A DNA stretch of 12,730 nucleotides from Clostridia bacterium (lineage in GTDB: Bacteria > Bacillota > Clostridia > Peptostreptococcales > Anaerovoracaceae). Shown here in pieces: positions 1 to 6,622 of the stretch. The translations under genes and the position numbers were made by a program. Location of the stretch: positions 1 through 12,730 of the forward strand of contig JAKSSJ010000032.1 of the NCBI GenBank assembly GCA_024403215.1. The letters run 5' to 3'. Under the pieces are notes generated by a model. It was not told the DNA's origin and made no database searches. It saw only the letters and a program-made list of their open reading frames with translations. The first letter of the stretch is position 1; every line of letters starts with the position of its first letter.

Positions 1-38
1 CCTTGCCACTTTGCGTAAAATCAGCGGAAGTGGCAAGG
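1..38. repeat. 11-bp perfect inverted repeat (hairpin)
   Basis: CCTTGCCACTT at 1-11 is exactly complementary to AAGTGGCAAGG at 28-38, with a 16-base spacer. On the plus strand it is followed by TTATCTG, a poor T-tract, so as a plus-strand terminator it would be weak. It could close a gene lying left of the window, or be one stem of a larger folded element in the GC-rich block that follows. The inverted repeat is directly visible; its role is not. Confidence 0.6.
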
Positions 39-400
39 TTATCTGATGTAACAGTAGTGAATAGGTGCTGTAGCGGCAGCGAATGTGCACTGTAGAGGCA
101 AAATCTGTTGGCTGAGACGATGGAAAGAATCCATGCGGTGGCCGTGTAGTACCGGGCAGCGGAAAAAGAAGGGATGGTGCCCCTTAAGGAGCCCCGCCGA
201 AGGCGGAACCTCGTAGAGTAGTGGCAGCCGTTGCCCGCCTATCCTGCCGAAGGCAGCGTAAAGTAGCTGCGCTGGCGGTGGGAAGTGGGGTCCGCGGCGG
301 CAAGCGGGAGCGCGCAGCGGGACACGCTTTGGCGGCTGGGCCTGAGGCCCCTCCCAGGCCAGCAGGCTCAAGCCGCCAACCATCATTTTAAAAATAAAAA
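39..400. other. GC-rich non-coding block of foreign composition
   Basis: There is no convincing gene in this stretch. Counted GC is 57% for 121-180, 67-68% for 181-300 and 77% for 301-360, against about 40% in the genes to the right. Composition flips abruptly at about 381, where an A-rich tract begins. Three mini-hairpins share the same form, a 5-bp stem with a 3-base loop: CCGCC-GAA-GGCGG (194-206), CTGCC-GAA-GGCAG (244-256) and GGGCC-TGA-GGCCC (338-350). A 132-codon frame crosses the block on the minus strand, but it has unusual composition, starts inside the downstream palindrome and has no ribosome binding site. The block could be an intergenic structured element of another, GC-richer organism joined here, or an acquired non-coding repeat. 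Confidence 0.55.
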
Positions 401-433
401 AAGTTGTCAATGGGGTCTGACCCCATTGACAAC
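391..433 (-). terminator. Intrinsic terminator of the minus-strand operon
   Basis: Positions 403-417 and 419-433 form a perfect 15-bp inverted repeat around one central base. The arm is GTTGTCAATGGGGTC. On the minus strand it is followed at once by TTTTTTTATTTT (402-391), the classic layout of a Rho-independent terminator. It lies 33 bases past the stop codon of the lipoprotein gene, and no other minus-strand gene follows. In RNA the loop would open to about 3-5 bases. The core TGGGGTC-GACCCCA palindrome also resembles dispersed palindromic repeats seen in many bacteria, so it may be a mobile-type repeat that happens to serve as a terminator. Confidence 0.75.
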
Positions 434-464
434 ACAATTGACAACTTTGATAACTTTAATAACT
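426..464. repeat. Degenerate 9-bp tandem repeat array
   Basis: Three contiguous 9-base units lie at 438-446 (TTGACAACT), 447-455 (TTGATAACT) and 456-464 (TTAATAACT). A further copy, TTGACAACA, lies at 426-434 inside the right arm of the palindrome. The array stops two bases before the stop codon of the lipoprotein gene. The left palindrome arm AAGTTGTCAA (401-410) is exactly complementary to 438-447 as well as to its own partner, so two alternative stems are possible. The sequence is plainly repetitive; its origin and function are unknown. Confidence 0.6.
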
Positions 465-466
465 CA

Positions 467-1660
467 TTACTGCAGGATGCCCTCAAGGAAGCGCTGGACG
501 GACAATATGTTTTTCTCACTTGTCTGATTATCACCCATGAATACCATCTTGTAAACGGCTCCATCGATTTCCCAGATTGCTTCGCCAAATCCGTAGGTTG
601 TATGATAGTACCTTGCGGTAACGTCTTTTACAGTAATATCTTGCTGAAGTGCGGTAGCATTTAAGTCTTCTACTGCCTTGCATAGCTTTGCAAATGTAGT
701 TGCTTTAGAAATTTCGTAGTCAACATGCTGATTATCTATATCAAGGTCCATGCTCAGAGTATCCATGTCTGCTGGAAGCTCTGCAAATGACGGATCATAT
801 TGCTTTTTTGTCTGCTTATTGTAAATGGAATAAGACTTAACACGAGCCACTGGAGGTATTACCGTACCGCCAAACTTGGAGATTTCCTTTTCCATTGCAG
901 CTCTTTTTTCTATTGCTGCTGGTGAATTACCACTATCATAGTCATCCAGGAAATAGTCTGTCATCTTGTAGTGATAATAGGTATTTTCCCCATCTACGCT
1001 AGAAGTAATTGTGTAGCTTAAGAGAATCTGTCTGGATGTCTCTGGATTTACGAGCTGAATCTTTGTGTCTCCAGTATTCTTAGCATGAAGAGTGAATACA
1101 GAGAAATCATCTTCATCTACATGTGTTATGTATGGTTCGTCAATGGAAAGCATTTCCGCGTCATATTCTCCGCACTTCCATTCACCGCCATCATTCTTCA
1201 TGAAGATTCTGTCGTCGCCATCTAAGCTGTCTATAACTTTAAACTCCTCCTGCTCAACAGTATATTCTGGAGTATCGCTTATAATCATATCGCTTAGATG
1301 AACTTTCATTTCTTCATCTACGAGCGCAGCAAACTGGCACTGAGCATACAGTCCTGCTTCATCATAAATATTGATGCGCACAGAAACTGAACCTGGCTCA
1401 TATCCTGTAATCTTGTAGCTTGCAGCCTTTGGCTTATCGCTTTTTAGCTCCGCCTTAACAAGGGACGCACCACCAGTTACTTCTGGCATTTCAACTTCTT
1501 TTCTGTAGCCACCGATTTCTCCATCGATTCTAAGGCCAACGTTTTTACTTCCGTTGTTTGATACCTTTACAGAAATCTTACTGCCAGATATCTTGACTGC
1601 GCAAGAAGCGCAGCCAAGCATCATGGCAAGTATTAATAATACACTAATAACTTTCTTCAT
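467..1660 (-). CDS. Putative surface lipoprotein, unknown function
   Basis: The 397-residue product starts with MKKVISVLLILAMMLG and has Cys at 17 and 20. This is a lipoprotein-type signal: a short basic start, a hydrophobic core and an LGC box, with Met at -3 so the box is imperfect; CASC at 17-20 is the alternative. The mature protein would be lipid-anchored on the outer face of the cytoplasmic membrane. Residues 25-125 alternate polar and hydrophobic residues as in a beta-sandwich. Residues 150-220 look Ig-like, with a FTLHAKNTGDTKIQLV stretch. Residues 250-397 are mixed alpha/beta. No catalytic motif is visible and I do not recognise the family. The start codon lies three bases after the stop of the SLH gene, with AAGAG next to it and a purine-rich GAGTGAG inside that gene's end, so translational coupling is likely. 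It is the last gene of the operon, with a terminator after it. Confidence 0.88.
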   Translation of the reverse strand: MKKVISVLLILAMMLGCASCAVKISGSKISVKVSNNGSKNVGLRIDGEIGGYRKEVEMPEVTGGASLVKAELKSDKPKAASYKITGYEPGSVSVRINIYDEAGLYAQCQFAALVDEEMKVHLSDMIISDTPEYTVEQEEFKVIDSLDGDDRIFMKNDGGEWKCGEYDAEMLSIDEPYITHVDEDDFSVFTLHAKNTGDTKIQLVNPETSRQILLSYTITSSVDGENTYYHYKMTDYFLDDYDSGNSPAAIEKRAAMEKEISKFGGTVIPPVARVKSYSIYNKQTKKQYDPSFAELPADMDTLSMDLDIDNQHVDYEISKATTFAKLCKAVEDLNATALQQDITVKDVTARYYHTTYGFGEAIWEIDGAVYKMVFMGDNQTSEKNILSVQRFLEGILQ

Positions 1661-1663
1661 CTC

Positions 1664-2215
1664 TTAAAACTCACTCTTTAAAGAATTATATAAGTAAGTA
1701 ATCATCTCTGCTCTTGTACAATCTGCATTTGGATCAAATTTTCCAACTGTATTGTCAAGAAGAACTCCGTTCTTGGATGCCCAAGCAACAGCTTCATAGT
1801 ACCAATCCTGGCTGTTTACATCCTCAAATACATTTGAAGCTGCAACGGCAGGTCTGTCTAAGATCTTCCAGCACATTGTTACGGCTTGAGCTCTGCTCCA
1901 CTTTAAGTCTGGGCTGAAGGTATCTAAACCAGTACCATCTGTTACACCATTTTCTGTTGCCCAAATTACTGGCTGCTCGTAGTAGCTTCCCTTAACAACA
2001 TCCACAAATTTTGAGGAAGCTGCTATTGGGGTTTGCTTGCCGTACATGTTCCAAATCAGAGTAACCATCTGAGCTCTTGTGCATACATCAAGAGTACCGA
2101 AGTTCATTACGATATTTCCGTTCCTATCATAGGTCTGGGTATATCCATCAGCAAATCCCTTCTTGATTGCCCAAATAAGTGCTTCAGAATAATACTGATT
2201 TGGAAGAGCATCTTC
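1664..2215 (-). other. Three C-terminal S-layer homology (SLH) domains
   Basis: This segment encodes residues 1465-1647 of the surface protein. Each unit has the SLH pattern: aromatic-rich YYxEAVxWA, then NG, then FxPD or FDPN, then a TRAE-like signature before a hydrophobic helix. The signatures are TRAQ (1510-1513), SRAQ (1571-1574) and TRAE (1631-1634), so two of three end in Gln. In characterised SLH proteins this tetrad helps bind pyruvylated wall polymer. The first unit is the least regular. The protein ends 13 residues after the last signature, normal for a C-terminal anchor. Confidence 0.92.
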
Positions 2216-5200
2216 TACATAGATGTAATAGCTGCCCCTCTTAACAACAAGACAACTTGAACGGAGCTGAGCATTTATTTCATCTTCAGAGAGAGTTGGA
2301 TCATAAGGTTCTACAGGTACCTTTCCAGGGAAGGTTCCGGTTTGATCTCCTGAACTCCTTGATTCAGCACCACTAGATGTGTATTCTTGATCCACCTTAC
2401 TTTGAGATAATTTTTCTTCCTGATCCATAGACTCCTTATTTTGCTCTTTGAGCTTTTCTCTATCAGCGTCTACGTCTCTCTTACCCTGATCATCGCCTGA
2501 GTACTGAGGACTGGACTTACTCTCTTGTTCTTTCTCCTCAGCATCGTTTCTCTCTTCGCGCTGTTCGTCTTCTTTCTTTTGCTCGTTCTCTGCGTCTTCT
2601 TTTATATCTTCGGCTTGCTTATCAATATCTTCAGCAGCCTTAGATGGATCAACATCTGCTCCCTTTAGTGGATCATCATCAGGATTATCGAAGGTCCAAA
2701 TTGCATAGAGGTACATTGTATTTCCTCCGCCTTCAAACTCCATCAAATCTCCAGGATGATACTGAACACCACTTCCATCTGCTCTTGAACTCCAGTATTT
2801 AAATGTTGCACCTGGATATACAAATACGCATTCATCAATTGCGATGGAAGTAAGCTTTGCACTTGCCTTAATGTTTTCGTTTCTATTTGCTCGACCATCT
2901 ACGTAAACGATAGTGTTTGGTCTTGTTGTAACCTCTGCGCCTGCAAATGTAAGCGAAACCTTTGATCCTTCTCCATCAGTTGGAAGAGTAACACTGGTTA
3001 CAGATTTTGTTGTCCACTGAGCATACAGCGTTGTCATCTTATCAACGTTATATACAAGAGAATTCAGGTTGAGTACATCACCCATCTTGTATGCAGTACC
3101 GCTGCCATCTGCCTTTGTATTCCATGAATCAAACAGATAACCATCTCTTGTGAAGTTAAAGTTTGTAAGCTTTAATGTAGATTCTTTGGTTACAAACTGC
3201 ATGTCCATAGTACCCGGGTTAGGCTTTGTTTCATTAAGAGGATCCTTAAAGATAATAACCCTTTGTTCTCCCCTAGCTATAATGGTGCCTTGCTTTGATT
3301 CCCACATTTCGTAGAGTTCAAGTACACCAACACTGCTGTTAATACGAACCCTGGTTCCTGGCTGAATAATCTTGCCGCTTAAATCTTTCTTGAGGTTAAA
3401 TCCAAGGAAGTTATATGCTGGTCTACTCCAACCAAGTTCATCTGGCGAAAGTATTGTGACTGTATCATCATCATACTCAACTGGAACAGGAGCTCCAAAG
3501 GTTCTTGTCTCATAGATTACCTTCCACTTTGAGTTAGGGTCTCTTACCCACTGCATGTACAGATCGCAGCTTTCATATATTGTTTCATCAACCTTAAAGG
3601 TCTTAAAGTTTGTAGCTTTTGTTTCATCTTCTACTGTTGACCAATGGTTTGCAAAATATCCAGTTCTCTTGAATTCTTTTGTTACATTAATACCAAAGTC
3701 AACGTATCCTGTTAGAGTTATGCTTGTACCATCAAGATAGTTTGGATTGAAGGTAACTGTAAGCTTGTTGCTTGCAGGGCCAACTCTGAATGGATATGCA
3801 TCTGTCGTCTTACCATTTTCATATGGCGTATATGTAATATATCCTGAAGGAAGCAGCGACTCATCAACAAGTGCTGTATACATACCTCCAGTTAGACTTA
3901 CTGTTCCACTCTTTTTATATACAGGTCCAGTAAACTTACCACCATTAATCTTTGCAACTCCTCCATCAACAAATACACTGTATGCATTTGCGAGAGCTAA
4001 TTTTGCATTGTTGAGTGCATGGATTACTTCTGCTTCGCCTTCAACAGTAAGGTTTGCAGTATTGCCCTTCATGTGGACAGTTCCGCTTGTTCCATTAAGC
4101 TTAGACTCACTAGTCTTATCAAGGCCCTTCATTGAAACCTTACCTGAAAGAGTAACTGGTCCTTCAGCATAAATAGCACCGCCGAAGTTTGTAGCATTAC
4201 TATCTGTAATAGCTACATTGTCAGTTAACTTAAATTGCTTTGAACCCTTAGTTGCAATGGTTCCACCATTTTTAGCTTTGCACTTATCAAACTTTACATT
4301 GCCTGATATTGTTGCACCATATCCAAAGATGGCTCCGCCATTTCCAGCTGCTTCACATGCAGAGAAGCTTACGTTATCTGTAACTGTTAATGTTGCAGCA
4401 TCAGCTGAATTGATAGCACCACCATCTGCATTTGCATAGCAATTTACAAACTTAGTTGATCCGCCAATTGTAGCAGTTCCACCTGTAAGTTTAATTGCAC
4501 CACCATTTTGAGCATAGCAGTTATTAAAACTTGCATCTTTTATTGTAAGCGTTCCTCCGCTAACACGAATTACGCTAGCATCAATAGTCTTAGCTGTATC
4601 CTTTGATAAAGCACTAGCATATTTTCCGCCAATAATTTCAAGACTTCCTGATAAAAGCTGAATACCAGGATATCCTGCTGAACCGTTCTTACCACCGCCA
4701 TATACCTGGCCAGTCTTTGCAGAGCTGCTATCAACAATCTTAACCTTTGCCTGAGCATTATTAATTGTAAGAAGCGTACCTTGAGTATTCTTCCAAGCTC
4801 TACCGATAACATCTATTGTGACTGAAATTGGTCTGCTAAGTGTTGCACTTTGTCCATCTAAATCTTTATAGAGGCTAATAACATCACCGTTTACTGCAAC
4901 ATCAAGTGCATCCTGCATAGTCTCGTAGTGTTCATCGCCTATAGCAATAAACATGTTGACATGAGAGAATGTTACATTATATTTATCAACTGTTGCCTTA
5001 TTATATGTTATGCTTCCTGTCTTTGCGCTAGACATCTTAGCATCATAAGCTTTTAAAGTTTTTCTAACAGGGTCTGGAACAGCATATAAAATACATTGAT
5101 TGAGCTTTGTATTCTTTCCGTTATATGAAACCAGACCATTGATTTCGCCATTATAGAATTCAACAAAATTGTCTGCATTCTTTGTGTATACTGCCCAAAG

Positions 5201-6607
5201 ATCTGCTGCATCTGCGTTAACACGAGAATCAGCAAGATATGGCACCTTGCCAGAGCTTCCCTCTTCAGCTTCTGCTATTCTAAATGTATTCTTTGTACCA
5301 TCAATGTAAACAGCATAGTTCGACTCAGAGCTAATACTAGACTGATGAGTCATCTCTACCGTATTATTAGTTCCTTTAACCATAACACAAGGTACAGTGT
5401 AAGCCTTAGAGAATATTAATTCTTTTTTAACTAATGAGTTGTCGTGAAGACCAATAAAACAACCAGTAGAATTTTTTGTTATGCAAACGCATGCCGAATT
5501 GTCAGATGTTAGCTTTTGGTTTTTAATACAGCTTGCGCTATACATATTTAAACAAAGGTTGGTTCCATCAAGAACTACAGCTGCATAATCTTCATTAGGT
5601 GCTGTCTTTTGTTTGTTAAATGTATCGCACTCATGAATTTCTGCATTACCGTTCATGACGATATTTGCGCCATTACCAACAAGATAAATTCCTGCGCCAT
5701 GATCTGCCTTGCAATTTTCAAGTATAAAACTCTGTTTTAAGGTAATATCTACACCGTTAGAATAAATACCACCGCCATAGCCAATTCCTGCACTGCAGTT
5801 ACGAATTAAGCACCAAAGCTCTGCATTAGTTTGGCTTGGAGTTGTACTTAATGCATGTGTCTTTTGAGGGTCACCCTCTAAATATACTGCACCACCCTTT
5901 TGTACAGCTTGGCAGTTTTCAATATAAAATCTTCCTGACTGGAGTGAAACTATTCCATGGTCTGAATAAATTGCACCGCCGAAATCAGCCTGGGCTCCTG
6001 CAATATATCCACCACTAGCTTCTATTGAAGCACCATTGGACAAATATACCGCACCACCCTTTTTAGCATTACCATTAGCCAGAACGCCTGATTTTATTAC
6101 GAGCTTTGCATTCTTTTCAAGGTAAACAACGGCGCCATCAAGGGTTTTTGCACCAGTATTATTACCATATAGCATAGCTTCTACTATAAGCGTTCCGCCT
6201 TCTTTTACTAAAACAATTCTCTGCTTTGATGAGCTAGCTTTAATGCCACCGCTAAGTTTCTCATCATAGATATTAAGAGTTGCACCTTTTCCAACAGTAA
6301 TAACGCTATCGCCAGAATTTGTACCAGTTAAAACAAAACCGTTAAGATCTAAAATAACATTTGTTTTATCTGGCACTGTAAGGCTATCACTACGGCTTTC
6401 TGACAAGATGAGCTTGGTAGTCTTCATGCCAGCTGCTCTAATTTGGCCATAGTACTGAGAAAAAGCAGTACTTCCTCCAATGCTAAAGGTTACAACGTCT
6501 TCTCTTACTCTTTTTGTTTGTGTTCTAATATGTGCAGCATAGCTTGGCACATAAGTGCCAAGCAACATTGCTAATATTAAAGTTATACATAGTATTTTCT
6601 TTTTCAT
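1664..6607 (-). CDS. Large beta-helix / InlB_B / SLH-domain surface protein
   Basis: This 1647-residue exported wall protein probably acts as an adhesin or scaffold. Residues 1-24 are a signal peptide (MKKKILCITLILAMLLG..SYA). Two right-handed beta-helix blocks follow. Block I (about 35-510) opens with a VILDLNGFVLTG turn. Block II (about 545-940) opens with the familiar IGDEHYETMQDALDVAVNGD entry seen before such blocks. Both carry GGAIY/GGAVY-type coil motifs. Four Listeria-Bacteroides (InlB_B) repeats lie at about 948-1021, 1027-1102, 1116-1198 and 1216-1305; they end YMQW, YEMW, YAQW and YAIW. A highly charged Asp/Glu/Lys linker (1307-1420) leads to three SLH domains (about 1468-1527, 1533-1587, 1593-1647) with signatures TRAQ, SRAQ and TRAE. 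SLH domains of this type bind pyruvylated secondary cell-wall polymer. There is no LPXTG sorting motif. A good GAGG ribosome binding site sits 8 bases before the ATG. The substrate or ligand is unknown. Confidence 0.93.
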   Translation of the reverse strand: MKKKILCITLILAMLLGTYVPSYAAHIRTQTKRVREDVVTFSIGGSTAFSQYYGQIRAAGMKTTKLILSESRSDSLTVPDKTNVILDLNGFVLTGTNSGDSVITVGKGATLNIYDEKLSGGIKASSSKQRIVLVKEGGTLIVEAMLYGNNTGAKTLDGAVVYLEKNAKLVIKSGVLANGNAKKGGAVYLSNGASIEASGGYIAGAQADFGGAIYSDHGIVSLQSGRFYIENCQAVQKGGAVYLEGDPQKTHALSTTPSQTNAELWCLIRNCSAGIGYGGGIYSNGVDITLKQSFILENCKADHGAGIYLVGNGANIVMNGNAEIHECDTFNKQKTAPNEDYAAVVLDGTNLCLNMYSASCIKNQKLTSDNSACVCITKNSTGCFIGLHDNSLVKKELIFSKAYTVPCVMVKGTNNTVEMTHQSSISSESNYAVYIDGTKNTFRIAEAEEGSSGKVPYLADSRVNADAADLWAVYTKNADNFVEFYNGEINGLVSYNGKNTKLNQCILYAVPDPVRKTLKAYDAKMSSAKTGSITYNKATVDKYNVTFSHVNMFIAIGDEHYETMQDALDVAVNGDVISLYKDLDGQSATLSRPISVTIDVIGRAWKNTQGTLLTINNAQAKVKIVDSSSAKTGQVYGGGKNGSAGYPGIQLLSGSLEIIGGKYASALSKDTAKTIDASVIRVSGGTLTIKDASFNNCYAQNGGAIKLTGGTATIGGSTKFVNCYANADGGAINSADAATLTVTDNVSFSACEAAGNGGAIFGYGATISGNVKFDKCKAKNGGTIATKGSKQFKLTDNVAITDSNATNFGGAIYAEGPVTLSGKVSMKGLDKTSESKLNGTSGTVHMKGNTANLTVEGEAEVIHALNNAKLALANAYSVFVDGGVAKINGGKFTGPVYKKSGTVSLTGGMYTALVDESLLPSGYITYTPYENGKTTDAYPFRVGPASNKLTVTFNPNYLDGTSITLTGYVDFGINVTKEFKRTGYFANHWSTVEDETKATNFKTFKVDETIYESCDLYMQWVRDPNSKWKVIYETRTFGAPVPVEYDDDTVTILSPDELGWSRPAYNFLGFNLKKDLSGKIIQPGTRVRINSSVGVLELYEMWESKQGTIIARGEQRVIIFKDPLNETKPNPGTMDMQFVTKESTLKLTNFNFTRDGYLFDSWNTKADGSGTAYKMGDVLNLNSLVYNVDKMTTLYAQWTTKSVTSVTLPTDGEGSKVSLTFAGAEVTTRPNTIVYVDGRANRNENIKASAKLTSIAIDECVFVYPGATFKYWSSRADGSGVQYHPGDLMEFEGGGNTMYLYAIWTFDNPDDDPLKGADVDPSKAAEDIDKQAEDIKEDAENEQKKEDEQREERNDAEEKEQESKSSPQYSGDDQGKRDVDADREKLKEQNKESMDQEEKLSQSKVDQEYTSSGAESRSSGDQTGTFPGKVPVEPYDPTLSEDEINAQLRSSCLVVKRGSYYIYVEDALPNQYYSEALIWAIKKGFADGYTQTYDRNGNIVMNFGTLDVCTRAQMVTLIWNMYGKQTPIAASSKFVDVVKGSYYEQPVIWATENGVTDGTGLDTFSPDLKWSRAQAVTMCWKILDRPAVAASNVFEDVNSQDWYYEAVAWASKNGVLLDNTVGKFDPNADCTRAEMITYLYNSLKSEF
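2690..3766 (-). repeat. Four InlB_B (Listeria-Bacteroides) repeats
   Basis: This segment encodes residues 948-1306 of the surface protein. Each unit is a small beta-grasp-like module of about 75-90 residues with the family's usual progression: hydrophobic strand, FxxW or FxxG core, a DGSG or DLSG turn, a YxxGD or IQPGT turn, and an LYxxW ending. Repeats 3 and 4 match best (SWNTKADGSGTAYKMGD and YWSSRADGSGVQYHPGD). Repeats 1 and 2 are divergent. Such repeats usually act as stalks or spacers between ligand-binding and anchoring parts. Confidence 0.85.
3788..6505 (-). repeat. Two parallel beta-helix blocks with FxxC / GGAI coils
   Basis: This segment encodes residues about 35-940 of the surface protein. 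The coils recur as hydrophobic strand, then a Cys-centred turn, then a Gly-Gly-Ala-Ile turn. Examples are FYIENCQAVQKGGAVYL, FILENCKADHGAGIYL, FNNCYAQNGGAIKL, FVNCYANADGGAINS, FSACEAAGNGGAIFG and FDKCKAKNGGTIA. The pattern recalls the GGA(I/V) and FxxN repeats of polymorphic outer membrane proteins and other beta-helix adhesins, with Cys where Asn is usual. The middle (about 345-545) is less regular, which separates the two blocks. Confidence 0.8.
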
Positions 6608-6615
6608 AGCTTCTG

Positions 6616-6621
6616 CCTCAC
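6616..6621 (-). promoter_or_regulatory. Ribosome binding site of the SLH protein gene
   Basis: The 15-base gap between the stop of the 1723-residue gene and the next ATG reads TGTGAGGCAGAAGCT on the minus strand. GTGAGG is a good Shine-Dalgarno sequence with an 8-base spacer, which fixes the start at 6607. Confidence 0.7.
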
Positions 6622-6622
6622 A

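Noticed and set aside
39..437. 132-codon open frame on the minus strand across the GC-rich block
   Set aside because: It starts inside the terminator palindrome, has no ribosome binding site, is rich in Pro/Arg/His runs expected from random GC-rich DNA, and shows no domain. It is probably not a gene.
426..464. CRISPR-like array
   Set aside because: Units are 9 bases, contiguous and degenerate, with no spacers and no cas genes nearby.
3747..4172. 141-codon plus-strand frame antisense to the beta-helix gene
   Set aside because: It mirrors codon bias of the convincing long minus-strand gene, has no ribosome binding site and no recognisable feature.
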